Positions 27,290 through 36,364 of a stretch of 64,000 bases of DNA are shown here, piece by piece. The notes under the pieces were generated by a model. That model was not told the origin of the DNA and made no database searches. It saw nothing but the letters and a program-made list of their open reading frames with translations. Position numbers and translations under genes: made by a program. How positions within the stretch are numbered: position 1 is the first letter of the stretch; the number at the start of each line of letters is the position of its first letter. Source of the DNA: Anaerolineaceae bacterium (GTDB lineage Bacteria > Chloroflexota > Anaerolineae > Aggregatilineales > Phototrophicaceae); the NCBI GenBank assembly GCA_020634165.1, contig JACKCF010000001.1:806001-870000 (forward strand), written 5' to 3'.

Positions 27290-27718
27290 ATGGCAGGCTA
27301 TGAGCAAACGATCATCGTTGGCAATGTCGGGCGCGATCCAGAACTGCGCCAGACGGGAAGCGGTGCTTCCGTTACCGGGTTCAGCGTAGCCGTAACCACT
27401 CGCTGGACAGATCGCCAGACTAATGAACGCCGAGAAAAGACCAACTGGTACAGCGTTTCCTGCTGGGGACGTCTGGCTGATGTCGCCAACCAGTACGTGC
27501 GCAAGGGCACCCAGATCATGGTCATTGGGACTGTGACCGCCCGCGCCTGGTCCGATAATAACGGCGAAGCCCGCGCGTCACTTGATTTGCGTGCCGATAA
27601 CTTTCAGTTATTGGGCAGCCGCGGCGATAACTTCGATGATGGTGGTGGTGGCCAGGGCAATTACGACGATGAATACAACGCCCCGCCTCCGCAAAACATC
27701 GACGACATCCCGTTCTAA
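27290..27718 (+). CDS. ssb: Single-stranded DNA-binding protein
   Basis: A 142-aa SSB. The OB fold occupies residues 1-108 (YEQTIIVGNVGRDPELRQTGSGASVTGFSVAVTTRW ... NWYSVSCWGRLADVANQYVRKGTQIMVIGTV). A Gly-rich linker (GDNFDDGGGGQGNYDDE) and the acidic C-terminal tip IDDIPF recruit partner proteins in replication and repair. GAGGAGGAGAATCACGT precedes the ATG at 27290; the frame is open 48 codons upstream with no SSB similarity. Monocistronic. Confidence 0.95.
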   Translation: MAGYEQTIIVGNVGRDPELRQTGSGASVTGFSVAVTTRWTDRQTNERREKTNWYSVSCWGRLADVANQYVRKGTQIMVIGTVTARAWSDNNGEARASLDLRADNFQLLGSRGDNFDDGGGGQGNYDDEYNAPPPQNIDDIPF

Positions 27719-27740
27719 ATTCCTGGCAATATAGAAATCA

Positions 27741-27776
27741 AAAAGGCGAGTGACTAATACGTCGCTCGCCTTTTTT
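27741..27776. terminator. Terminator between ssb and hydrolase
   Basis: AAAAGGCGAGTGAC/GTCGCTCGCCTTTT stem (one G-U) with TTTTTT. It lies between convergent genes and the A-run on the left allows action on both strands. Confidence 0.85.
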
Positions 27777-27781
27777 GTTAC

Positions 27782-28621
27782 CTAGCTTATGGCGAATGCT
27801 GCTGGATTCTTCAGGAAGTCCACTAGCAGCGGGTTGAACACCTCTGGTTTCTCAAAGCTGGGGATATGTGCCGTACCTTCAATGATGACTTTGTGCGCAT
27901 TCGGAATTTGTTCGGCCATGATGTCGGCTGCACGTAACATCTCAGCATGATCGAGCGCGCCGACAACGACTAACACCGGGCACTGAACATCATGCAAGCG
28001 CGTGAGTGCAGTCGGATCAAGTGGGCGAGCAGGCTGCATATCGGCGATAAAAAACGTATTTCGCTCGACCATAATACGGTTCATATCGAGCACTTTCTGA
28101 CGCTGCGCCTGGTCTGGCTCGTCGGGTTCCCGCGATGAGCCATCGAACCAGATACGTACCGACAGTTCATTCGCTGTATCGACATCGCCCTGCTGCATCG
28201 CCCCGAACATCGCCATCATGTGGCGTGGTGGCTCTCCAACTGGCTCAAAGCCACTCGGTGCGGAATTGACTATGGTCAGCGACAGAACCCGCTCTGACTG
28301 TTCCAGCTCCAGATCGAGGCTGAGTTGGCCGCCATTGGAGCAGCCAACGAGGTGTGCTTGCGCAATGCCCAGATGATCCAGCAGGCGGCTGAGATCATCA
28401 CGGCGGCAGGCCGGACCAGTGACCGGACTGGACTGGCCGAAGCCGCGCATATCATAACGAATGACCTGATATTGCTGCGCCAGGGCGTCCCACTGTGCAT
28501 CGAACATGCGGCTGTCGATGAAGGCTGCATGCGATAGAACAACCGCTTCGCCTGCGCCTGCTGTTTCGTAGTAAATTGTGCCGTCACCGAGATCAAATTC
28601 GCCAGTCGTTGTGTGGATCAT
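27782..28621 (-). CDS. Alpha/beta hydrolase (enol-lactonase-like)
   Basis: A 279-aa cytoplasmic alpha/beta hydrolase with a full triad: nucleophile Ser in VGCSNGGQLSLD, acid Asp in VVGALDHAEML, His in EGTAHIPSFEKPE; oxyanion region VVLSHAAFIDSRMF. Overall pattern resembles 3-oxoadipate enol-lactonases and related esterases, but no aromatic-degradation genes are nearby. It is divergent from a WYL-type regulator that probably controls it through the palindrome at 28685-28709. Start has AAGGAG. Confidence 0.88.
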   Translation of the reverse strand: MIHTTTGEFDLGDGTIYYETAGAGEAVVLSHAAFIDSRMFDAQWDALAQQYQVIRYDMRGFGQSSPVTGPACRRDDLSRLLDHLGIAQAHLVGCSNGGQLSLDLELEQSERVLSLTIVNSAPSGFEPVGEPPRHMMAMFGAMQQGDVDTANELSVRIWFDGSSREPDEPDQAQRQKVLDMNRIMVERNTFFIADMQPARPLDPTALTRLHDVQCPVLVVVGALDHAEMLRAADIMAEQIPNAHKVIIEGTAHIPSFEKPEVFNPLLVDFLKNPAAFAIS

Positions 28622-28653
28622 GTGGTCATCTCCTTGTGATTTGTCTGTGTGAT

Positions 28654-28681
28654 TTGTTCGTTGTTCACCCTATGTTAGAAT
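28654..28681 (+). promoter_or_regulatory. Possible promoter of the WYL regulator
   Basis: TTGTTC, 16 bp, TAGAAT, 57 nt before the ATG. The palindromic operator starts 4 nt after the -10. Confidence 0.4.
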
Positions 28682-28684
28682 GAC

Positions 28685-28709
28685 TTGGGTGACATCCTGT
28701 GTCACCCAA
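28685..28709. promoter_or_regulatory. Palindromic operator
   Basis: Perfect 10-bp inverted repeat TTGGGTGACA-5 nt-TGTCACCCAA, between the divergent hydrolase and WYL-regulator genes. Its position overlapping the regulator's probable transcription start indicates autoregulation and control of the hydrolase. Confidence 0.75.
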
Positions 28710-28737
28710 AATTTTGGATTTTCCCAGGACGAAAAAT

Positions 28738-29694
28738 ATGCGCGCGGATAGGCTTGTTTCCATTCTGTTGTTGCTGCAAACACGCGGTAAATTAACAGCG
28801 AAAACCCTGGCCCAGGAGTTAGATGTATCGCGCCGGACCATCCTGCGCGACATTGAAGCACTGTCGATAGCCGGTGTGCCCATTTACGCCGATGGCGGTC
28901 ATGGGGGTGGCATTGCCCTCGATGAGGGCTATCGCACCAGATTAACTGGCTTGCACACGGCGGAAGTTCAGGCGCTGTTTATCGCCAACAATCAGGCTGT
29001 CCTGCGCGATGTTGGCCTTAACGAAGCCTCAGAGCAGCTTCTGCTCAAGCTGCTGGCATCGCTGCCGACCTCGCATCACCTGACGGCTGACCATATTCGG
29101 CAGCGGCTGATGATCGACCCGACCTGGTGGTGGCACGACGCGGAAACACCGACATTCTGGGATGAGTTGCAGCGGGCCGTTTATGAAGATCGCCTGATTG
29201 ATGTCACATATGAGCATTACCAGGGCGACATCGTCCGGCGCCAACTGGAGCCGTACAGCCTCGTGAACAAGTCCAGCCTGTGGTATCTGGTCGCGCGCCG
29301 CAACGATGCCTTCCGTACTTACCGTGTCACACGCCTGCATCAGGTACATGTGCTGGATGAGCATTTCACCCGCCTGCCTGGTTTCGATCTGCCGCAGTAC
29401 TGGCAGGCGCATTTGCAGGAATTCATCCAGAGTTTTTCGGAATATCGTTGCACGCTGCGCGTCCATCCTGATCGAGTGGCCTTCGTCAAATGGCTGATGC
29501 CTGGGCGCTGGAAAGAGGTCACACTTGCCGATGTTGCGGGTTGGGAGACGCTTGAAATTGTCATGGATTCACCCCAATTGGCGAAGATGCTGGTGTTCGG
29601 GCTGGGAACCCAGGCTGAGGTGGTTGCACCGACGGAACTGGCACAATCTGTTCTGGCAGACGCCAGGGCGATGATGGCTCATTTGCAGTCGTAA
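28738..29694 (+). CDS. YafY/WYL-domain transcriptional regulator
   Basis: A 318-aa regulator with an N-terminal winged HTH (MRADRLVSILLLLQTRGKLTAKTLAQELDVSRRTILRDIEALSIAGVPIYADGGHGGG). A central WYL domain follows (about 135-210: IDVTYEHYQGDIVRRQLEPYSLVNKSSLWYLVARRNDAFRTYRVTRL), and a C-terminal WCX region. WYL domains sense small ligands or nucleic acids. The ATG at 28738 follows CCAGGACG; earlier codons cross the operator and are not conserved. It probably represses or activates the divergent hydrolase. Confidence 0.92.
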   Translation: MRADRLVSILLLLQTRGKLTAKTLAQELDVSRRTILRDIEALSIAGVPIYADGGHGGGIALDEGYRTRLTGLHTAEVQALFIANNQAVLRDVGLNEASEQLLLKLLASLPTSHHLTADHIRQRLMIDPTWWWHDAETPTFWDELQRAVYEDRLIDVTYEHYQGDIVRRQLEPYSLVNKSSLWYLVARRNDAFRTYRVTRLHQVHVLDEHFTRLPGFDLPQYWQAHLQEFIQSFSEYRCTLRVHPDRVAFVKWLMPGRWKEVTLADVAGWETLEIVMDSPQLAKMLVFGLGTQAEVVAPTELAQSVLADARAMMAHLQS

Positions 29695-29776
29695 TCTCTT
29701 ATACAAACTCCTGCACAATTCTTAACAGATTGTCGCTATATTCCTGGCACTCTCCATAGACCTCACAGGATGAAAA

Positions 29777-31066
29777 ATGGCGCAGGCAGGGCAGCTCAAA
29801 CGAGAACTGGGTATTTTCGGTGCAGTTATGATGGGCCTGGGTTCGATTGTTGGTACGGGTATTTTCGTCAGCGTCGGCATTGGCGCAGGTATCGCCGGAC
29901 CCGCTGTGCTGCTGGCGATTGCGCTGGCGGCGGTTGTCGCATCTTGCAATGGCATCAGCAGCGCCCAATTGGCTGCCAACCATCCCGTCAGTGGTGGCAC
30001 CTATGAATACGGCTATCGCTATCTGAACCCACGCCTGGGTTTCATCGCTGGATGGCTGTTCCTGCTGGCGAAAAGTGCCTCGGCGGCGACGGCAGCTCTG
30101 GGATTCAGTGGCTATGTCCTCGATGCTCTCAATGCGGATACAGGTGTCTGGCTGGTGCCGTTGGCCCTGGCGACCGTCATTCTGCTGACCATGATCGTAC
30201 TCGGTGGCCTGCGTCGCTCTAATCTGGCCAATACGCTCATCGTCAGTCTGACGCTGCTGGCGCTGGCGGCTTTTGTGGCGGTCGGCCTTACGCGGATAGA
30301 TGCAGCCAATTTTTCGCCTTTCTTCGCTCAGGACGAAACAGGCACCTTGCCCGCGCTGTTACACGCAACCGCCCTCATGTTCGTGGCTTATACTGGCTAT
30401 GGTCGCGTCGCCACCCTCGGCGAAGAAGTCCGCGACCCGCGTCGGACGGTCCCACGTGCCGTCATCGCAACCCTGATCGTGACCATGCTGCTTTATATGA
30501 GTGTGGCGTTTGTCAGTGTCGGCGTATTGGGTGCGCCCGGACTGGCCCAGGCGACCGCAGAAACATCTGCGCCATTGGAGGCCGCTGCCGCGACCTATGG
30601 CGTACCACCTGTACATTGGCTGGTGACTATCGGCGCGATGACGGCCATGCTGGGGGTGCTTCTCAACCTGATTTTAGGCCTTTCTCGCGTATTGCTGGCG
30701 ATGGGCCGACGTGGGGATATGCCGCCTGCCGTTGCCAGACTTAATACGAGTGCGACCACGCCTTTTGTAGCAGTCATCATCATGGGTATCGTGATTGGTG
30801 GGTTGGTACTTATAGGCAACGTGCGCACGACCTGGTCCTTCAGCGCCTTCACCGTGCTGATGTACTACTCCCTGACCAATCTCTCCGCATTGCGCCTTAA
30901 GCCTGATGAGCGCCTCTTCTCGCCGATGATCTCTGTGGCGGGCCTCGTCGGCTGTCTGTTTTTAGCATTCTGGGTGCAGCCGGAAATCTGGCTGATAGGG
31001 CTGATCCTGATCGCTGTTGGCCTCGTTTGGCAGAGCTTTGCTCGCAGCCGATGGTTGATGGCCTGA
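29777..31066 (+). CDS. APC-superfamily amino acid permease
   Basis: A 429-aa permease with about 12 membrane helices. The first helix has the unwound substrate motif GLGSIVGTGIFVSVG; others include AVLLAIALAAVVASCNGISSAQLAANHPVSGGTYEYGYRYL and LLHATALMFVAYTGYGRVATLGEEVRDPRRTVPRAV, all typical of amino acid/polyamine/organocation carriers. Substrate not determinable. Slightly shorter than the usual 450-500 aa, with a short C-terminus. Start ATG lies 82 nt after the WYL gene and may be in the same transcript. Confidence 0.9.
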   Translation: MAQAGQLKRELGIFGAVMMGLGSIVGTGIFVSVGIGAGIAGPAVLLAIALAAVVASCNGISSAQLAANHPVSGGTYEYGYRYLNPRLGFIAGWLFLLAKSASAATAALGFSGYVLDALNADTGVWLVPLALATVILLTMIVLGGLRRSNLANTLIVSLTLLALAAFVAVGLTRIDAANFSPFFAQDETGTLPALLHATALMFVAYTGYGRVATLGEEVRDPRRTVPRAVIATLIVTMLLYMSVAFVSVGVLGAPGLAQATAETSAPLEAAAATYGVPPVHWLVTIGAMTAMLGVLLNLILGLSRVLLAMGRRGDMPPAVARLNTSATTPFVAVIIMGIVIGGLVLIGNVRTTWSFSAFTVLMYYSLTNLSALRLKPDERLFSPMISVAGLVGCLFLAFWVQPEIWLIGLILIAVGLVWQSFARSRWLMA

Positions 31067-31160
31067 TTGGATAGCACTTTCTTGCTGCGATTTCCTCAAC
31101 TTTATTTCTGACAATGACTTGTATATTGGGGCTAGGAATTGCTTATACAAGGGACATTTA

Positions 31161-31898
31161 ATGAAGAAGTTAGCATTTATCGTCAGTGCATCTCTCCTGT
31201 CACTGTTGGCATCAGCTTGTTTGCTGACCAATCCCGTTTTTACAATCACTTGTACGGCGGTTAACATCACCGCAGATTATGGTGAGGCGACCGTCGATAA
31301 TACCGGTACGGGTTTGGAAGTTGTGTATGTACGAGCCTACGATGGTTATAACAACCAGATTCTCAACATTGAGAATACCTTCGGTGTCGGGAATTCTATA
31401 ACCAATATCGATGATATTTTTACATTTACGTCGGCTCCTCAAGCGAATCCTATCCGCTTTGAGCTTTTCTCTCCGGCTGGCGCGGACTTGCCAAACGATA
31501 CGATCTGGTACTCGGCAACAGGTATCTGTAACGGATTGCCGGATGCCTCGGCCACAAATATCAGGACATTTGCGGACGGTCGCATCAATAACCGCGATGC
31601 CGCCGCGCCTTTTGCTGTTTATGAAAACGCGGGTACATACTCTTTCTATTGGATCAACGATAGCGGTGAGGGTGTGCTTATCCTGACTGTGACGGCGGAC
31701 GACATCGCCCAGGTATCGGAATCCCCGGAAGAAAATACGGTCATTGCATCCAATGAGGCCTATGGCCTTTACTTCCTGCGTTTAACCGATGGTCCGTTAC
31801 AGGCTCAGGCGCATATGAGTAGCAATGGTAAACTCTATGTCCTGATTATCAGGGATGTCGTGGCGGGTATATACGAGTCCTACGAAGTCGAACCTTAG
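31161..31898 (+). CDS. Lipoprotein of unknown function
   Basis: A 245-aa protein with a lipoprotein signal: MKKLAFIVSASLLSLLASACLL, lipobox LASAC with the modified Cys at 20. The rest is beta-rich (YGEATVDNTGTGLEVVYVRAYDGYN; RINNRDAAAPFAVYENAGTYSFYWINDSGEGVLILTVTADDI). No catalytic motif recognised. ATG 31161 follows AAGGGA. A terminator closes the gene. Confidence 0.75.
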   Translation: MKKLAFIVSASLLSLLASACLLTNPVFTITCTAVNITADYGEATVDNTGTGLEVVYVRAYDGYNNQILNIENTFGVGNSITNIDDIFTFTSAPQANPIRFELFSPAGADLPNDTIWYSATGICNGLPDASATNIRTFADGRINNRDAAAPFAVYENAGTYSFYWINDSGEGVLILTVTADDIAQVSESPEENTVIASNEAYGLYFLRLTDGPLQAQAHMSSNGKLYVLIIRDVVAGIYESYEVEP

Positions 31899-31931
31899 AC
31901 TTTACACCATCTCAATGCGGTAAATGTGATG

Positions 31932-31957
31932 AGGCGAGTTACGAGACTCGCCTTTTT
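31932..31957 (+). terminator. Terminator after lipoprotein gene
   Basis: AGGCGAGT/ACTCGCCT stem, 6-nt loop, then TTTTT. Confidence 0.85.
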
Positions 31958-32116
31958 CATTCCTTGAATTTGTCTCTGTTCACCTGCAAATGTGAGAATT
32001 TCCTCATAATCCTAAACAAAATTTAACATACGTCCAATTGGTACTACACTCGTATTGGGCATGTTGCTACCATGAATATGCTAACTCGCAAAAGTGCATA
32101 AACAGGGTATATTGTT

Positions 32117-33940
32117 TTGACTACTGCCTCGCATCCTCAGTCCAACAACAAGGGCATACCCACCGCTTACGGCGCTACCGTTGAGGTGCCGAAGTCGCGT
32201 GTCGCTGATATGGGCTGGCTGTATAGTTTCATCTTGCAGCATCGCTTCGCCGCACTCGCATCGCTGGTATTTGGCGCTATCGGTGGTATCACTCTGGCGC
32301 TGGAACCTTACCTCGTCGGGGCCATCATCGACCGGATTCGCGTCAGCGTGGATATGACGCAGATCACGCACGATGTTTTGCTGCTGGTGGGGCTGTCGAT
32401 TGTGTCGGTTGTCGCCTTCTTTGGGCAGCGCTACTACAGCGGTGTTGTCGCCTACGCGGTCCACTTCGATATTCGCAAGGCCGTCTTCGATCATATGGTG
32501 ACGCTCGACGATGAGTTCTACAAGCGCTATGCAACGGGCGATCTCATCTCGCGCATGTATAGCGACCTCAACTGGGTCTGGCGCTTGCTGGCGTTGGGCT
32601 TCAACCGGGGTGGTAGTGCGATTGTTGTGGCTGTGCTGGCGTTCGTTCTGCTGGCAACGGTGAATCTGCCGCTGACGATAGTGGTTTTTATCGCCCTGGC
32701 TGGCAACACCTTCTTACAGATTCGTGCCGGTCTGTTCCTGATTCCGATTTCAGAAAAAGTACAGGATCAGGCTGGTGAGCTTTCCGCTTTGATGCAAGAC
32801 ACAGTGACAGGCATTGAAACGATCAAGTCCTTTGGCAAGGAAGCAGGCGTCTCCAAGGCATTTTACGATCAGAATAAAGAATATCGGCGCATATGGCTCT
32901 TCTTCAAACGCCGCAATGAGCCAGTCGGTATGCTGCCGCAGATGATGATCCAGCTCACAACGGGCCTGATTGTGATCGTCGGTGGTGGTATGGCGGTGGA
33001 GGGCCAGATTACCCTCGGCAACTTCACCCAATTTTTGCTCTACCTGGGCCTGATTCGACAGGTGATGCTGCAATTGGGCACCATCTACCAGCGCGGCTTG
33101 CAGGTCCGGGGCGCGATGGAACGCATCACGCCGCTGCTACAGGAACCCATCATCAGGGACAGCGATGAGGCCAAAGACCTCGCCACCCCGCGCGGCGATA
33201 TTCGCCTGGAAAACGTTAGCTACAAAGTTGATGACAATTGGCTGCTGCATGACATCAACCTGGATATCCCTGCTGGGACTGTGATTGGCCTGGTTGGCGC
33301 GACGGGCTGCGGCAAGACCACCCTCATCAATCTGCTGGCCCGTGTCATGGACCCGACAACAGGGGATGTCTACATCGACGGAGACAATCTGCGCGATCTG
33401 CGCCTGGATGACATTCGTAAGGCGATTTCGTTCGTCCCACAATCGACCTTCCTGTTCAGCCAACCCCTGCACGAAAATGTTCGCATGGGCAAGCCGGACC
33501 TCCGGGAGGACGAACTTGAGCGCGCGGTGCACATTTCGCGTTTGAGCAATGACCTGCCACAGATGCCGCTCGGCCTGGATACGATGGTCGGCGAGAAAGG
33601 CGTCATGCTCAGTGGTGGCCAAAAGCAGCGTGTGGCGATTGCCCGCGCCATCGCCCGCGATCCAGCCATCCTGGTGCTGGACGATGCCCTCAGTAGTGTG
33701 GATACCCGCACAGCAGCGGAAATTCTGGGGGATATGCGCCACGTGCTGAACACGCGCACCAGCATTATCATCGCCCACCGTATGGCGACAGTGAAAGATG
33801 CTGACCGTATTATCGTCATGGAAGGCGGGCACATCGTCGAAGATGGGACCCACGATGAATTGATCGCTCTCGGCGGCCTGTATACGCAAATGGTCGAACG
33901 CGAAAAGCTGGCTGACGACGAAAGCGAGGTGTCCGCATGA
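32117..33940 (+). CDS. ABC exporter half-transporter A (degenerate site)
   Basis: A 607-aa type IV ABC exporter subunit: six membrane helices (about residues 35-320) then a nucleotide-binding domain. Walker A GATGCGKTT lies near 394, signature LSGGQKQR near 497, Walker B ILVLDDALSSVD near 519, H-loop IIAHRMA near 557. Walker B is followed by Asp rather than the catalytic Glu, as in the degenerate half of heterodimeric exporters. The partner follows with an ATGA overlap. Start is a TTG; an ATG (MGWLYS) lies about 31 codons later. Substrate could be a drug, lipid or peptide. Confidence 0.93.
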   Translation: MTTASHPQSNNKGIPTAYGATVEVPKSRVADMGWLYSFILQHRFAALASLVFGAIGGITLALEPYLVGAIIDRIRVSVDMTQITHDVLLLVGLSIVSVVAFFGQRYYSGVVAYAVHFDIRKAVFDHMVTLDDEFYKRYATGDLISRMYSDLNWVWRLLALGFNRGGSAIVVAVLAFVLLATVNLPLTIVVFIALAGNTFLQIRAGLFLIPISEKVQDQAGELSALMQDTVTGIETIKSFGKEAGVSKAFYDQNKEYRRIWLFFKRRNEPVGMLPQMMIQLTTGLIVIVGGGMAVEGQITLGNFTQFLLYLGLIRQVMLQLGTIYQRGLQVRGAMERITPLLQEPIIRDSDEAKDLATPRGDIRLENVSYKVDDNWLLHDINLDIPAGTVIGLVGATGCGKTTLINLLARVMDPTTGDVYIDGDNLRDLRLDDIRKAISFVPQSTFLFSQPLHENVRMGKPDLREDELERAVHISRLSNDLPQMPLGLDTMVGEKGVMLSGGQKQRVAIARAIARDPAILVLDDALSSVDTRTAAEILGDMRHVLNTRTSIIIAHRMATVKDADRIIVMEGGHIVEDGTHDELIALGGLYTQMVEREKLADDESEVSA

Positions 33941-35742
33941 GTTCAGTTTTCAAGCGTGCCAAAGAATACGAACAAGAAGATGAACTGCGCGTCAGTATCA
34001 GCGACAGCCAACTGACGAAGCTGCTCTGGGAATTTCTCAGCCCGTATAAGTTACAGTTGGTGGGCGTACTGGTTCTGCTGATGTCCGTCAGCGGCCTGAC
34101 GGTGTTGTTGCCGTACCTGATTAAGCTGGCCATCGACGGCCCAATTACCACTGGCCAACTTGAGGGCTTGCTGCCGATTGGCTTAGGTTACCTGGGCGCG
34201 GTACTGCTGCTGTTCGCTCTGCGCTTTGGCTATACCTACTGGCTGCAAACCATTGGTCAGAATGCCTTGATGGGCCTGCGCCAACGCCTGTATGAACACA
34301 TCATCAAGCAGGACATGAACTATTTCAGCAAGACGCCTGTTGGCAAGATCATCAGCCGTATGACTAACGACATTGAGGCCCTGACGGAGTTGCTCAGTAC
34401 CAGTATCGTCATGGTCGCTAGCAGCAGCCTGACGCTGATCGGCCTGGTGATCGTCATGATTGCCTTAAATTGGCGGCTGGCGCTCATCAGCTTCGCCGTG
34501 ATGCCCTTTATGATCGGGTCGAGCATCTACTTTCGCACCAAGATTCGCGTGGTGTCGGCCCATTTCCACAGCATTATGGCGGAATATCAGGCCTACCTGA
34601 ATGAGCAGTTCAACGGCATGCTGATCGTGCAGTTGTTCACGCGCCAGCAGCAGACGCGCCAGGATTTTGACAAGGTCAATAATGACTATCTGGAAGCCCA
34701 TACCGGCCTGCGTGATATATACACATTCTATGCCTCACTGCTCCAGATCATGACCACGCTCGGTCTGGCCATTGTGCTTTACGGTGGTGGTCAGGGGGTG
34801 CTGGCAGAATGGGCGACGCTCGGTATGCTGGTTGCCTTCATCGAATACTCCCGTGCCAGCTTTGAGCCAATCCTGCAACTCTCGGAACAATTCGCACAGA
34901 TTCAGTCGGCCTTTAGTGCCGGTGAACGCATCGCCCGCATGTTAAAGATTGAGCCGGATGTTCAGCAAAAGCCCGTTACCAAAGCGGTCGATACATTTGA
35001 CCAGAGCATCGTCTTTGACGATGTACGCTTTGCCTACGATGGCGAGCATGACGTCATTCGTGGTATCAATCTGGCAGTGAAACCCGGCCAGAAAGTAGCC
35101 ATCGTCGGTGCGACGGGTGCTGGCAAAACCACGCTCGTCAAGCTGCTGGGACGCTACTACGATGTCGGCAGTGGCAGCATTCGCGTTTCCGGCACAGACA
35201 TCCGCGACCTGAGCTTTGCCGATCTGCGCCGCTTCGTGTCGATTGTTCCGCAGAACCCATACTGCTTTAACGGTACCATCGCCGATAATCTGCGCCTGTT
35301 CAAGCCAGAAATCACGAAGGAGCAGATGGAAGCGGCGGCGAAAACATCCTGCGCCAATCGCTTCATCGACCGCCTGCCAGAGAAGTACGATTACGAATTG
35401 CTCCCAGGCGGCGGCAATCTCTCTCAAGGTGAGCGTCAGTTGCTGGCGCTGGCTCGTGCCCTCATTCATAGCCCGGAGAGCATTCTTGTCCTTGATGAAG
35501 CCACCAGCAACATCGACACGGAAACCGAGGAATATATTCAGGAAGCGATGGACAGCATCCTCGAGGGCCGTACCGCGATCATCATCGCCCACCGCTTGAG
35601 TACCGTCCGCGATGCTGATGTCATCGTCGTCATGCGCGAAGGTCAAATTATCGAGCAAGGGTCCCACGAAGAACTACTGGCTGCTGATGGCATGTACGCG
35701 CAACTCCATCAGCGCCAATTCGCCGAGGACTTGCTGGTCTAG
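33937..35742 (+). CDS. ABC exporter half-transporter B (catalytic Glu present)
   Basis: A 601-aa partner of the preceding half-transporter, overlapping it by ATGA. Six membrane helices, then the NBD: Walker A GATGAGKTT near 390, signature LSQGERQ near 495 (second Gly replaced by Gln), Walker B ILVLDEATSNID near 517 with the catalytic Glu, H-loop IIAHRLS. The altered signature pairs across the dimer with subunit A's Walker B Asp to make one inactive ATP site, as in BmrCD or TM287/288. Exports an unknown substrate. Confidence 0.94.
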   Translation: MSSVFKRAKEYEQEDELRVSISDSQLTKLLWEFLSPYKLQLVGVLVLLMSVSGLTVLLPYLIKLAIDGPITTGQLEGLLPIGLGYLGAVLLLFALRFGYTYWLQTIGQNALMGLRQRLYEHIIKQDMNYFSKTPVGKIISRMTNDIEALTELLSTSIVMVASSSLTLIGLVIVMIALNWRLALISFAVMPFMIGSSIYFRTKIRVVSAHFHSIMAEYQAYLNEQFNGMLIVQLFTRQQQTRQDFDKVNNDYLEAHTGLRDIYTFYASLLQIMTTLGLAIVLYGGGQGVLAEWATLGMLVAFIEYSRASFEPILQLSEQFAQIQSAFSAGERIARMLKIEPDVQQKPVTKAVDTFDQSIVFDDVRFAYDGEHDVIRGINLAVKPGQKVAIVGATGAGKTTLVKLLGRYYDVGSGSIRVSGTDIRDLSFADLRRFVSIVPQNPYCFNGTIADNLRLFKPEITKEQMEAAAKTSCANRFIDRLPEKYDYELLPGGGNLSQGERQLLALARALIHSPESILVLDEATSNIDTETEEYIQEAMDSILEGRTAIIIAHRLSTVRDADVIVVMREGQIIEQGSHEELLAADGMYAQLHQRQFAEDLLV

Positions 35743-35762
35743 TCGCCAAGTAAAATTCAACC

Positions 35763-35792
35763 GTAGGGACGCAGCACGCTGCGTCCTTTTTT
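35763..35792 (+). terminator. Palindrome acting as terminator of ABC operon
   Basis: GTAGGGACGCAG-CACG-CTGCGTCC followed by TTTTTT. It belongs by sequence to the dispersed GTAGGG(G/A)C palindrome family but here carries a T-run, so it probably terminates the ABC operon. Confidence 0.7.
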
Positions 35793-35803
35793 CGTTACCA
35801 AAT

Positions 35804-36352
35804 CTAGTTGAGAGATTGCGGTCGCTTGCAATGATAAGATATACACGCCCAACACCAACCCCGCATTGCGATGGGATAGCATTCGATTTGCTGACAATTC
35901 ATGTTGGTGCTCGAACAATGATACAAAGCATTCCAGCGCCAATCCTCAATGCCGCACTGGCCAACTTCTGAAGCGCTGACATTCACTTGCCAACCCGACA
36001 ACAGGCCACATACCAGCAGCAGAGCAGCAACGCCATTTTTCCAGCGATATTTCCTGAAAATGTGAGTCGCGGTTCCAAAGCAACCCAGTGCAATGACAGT
36101 GTAGAGAATCGGATTCAGCGACCAGTCTGACAGTATGCGCACAGGATATAGCGTTGTGGAAAGTAATATGACCGCAATGACGATATTCTTCCAATCCAGA
36201 TGTCGGATAAGAATGATCAGAAGTATGGGACCTAATAAAAGTAAGAACGTGATGTGCTGTTCAATGAAAATGGTGAGTGTAATGACTAGAGTGATGAGGC
36301 CAATCCAGTGAAAGCTAGGCGGGGCTTGCTCACGGCTGCGTAAAATCATCAT
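35804..36352 (-). CDS. Hypothetical multi-pass membrane protein
   Basis: A 182-aa protein with about four membrane helices (FHWIGLITLVITLTIFIEQ, FLLLLGPILLIILI, IVIAVILLSTTLYP, LYTVIALGCFGTATHIF, GVAALLLVCGLLSGWQV). The C-terminal 55 residues are Cys-rich (GQCGIEDW, YHCSSTNMNCQQIECYP, GWCWACISYHC), suggesting disulfides or metal binding outside the membrane. Not recognised; codon use is more AT-rich than neighbours. Confidence 0.5.
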   Translation of the reverse strand: MMILRSREQAPPSFHWIGLITLVITLTIFIEQHITFLLLLGPILLIILIRHLDWKNIVIAVILLSTTLYPVRILSDWSLNPILYTVIALGCFGTATHIFRKYRWKNGVAALLLVCGLLSGWQVNVSASEVGQCGIEDWRWNALYHCSSTNMNCQQIECYPIAMRGWCWACISYHCKRPQSLN

Positions 36353-36364
36353 AGCTACCTTAGA

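Noticed and set aside
33137..33889. 250-aa minus-strand frame in ABC half-transporter A
   Set aside because: Shadow of the NBD coding sequence.
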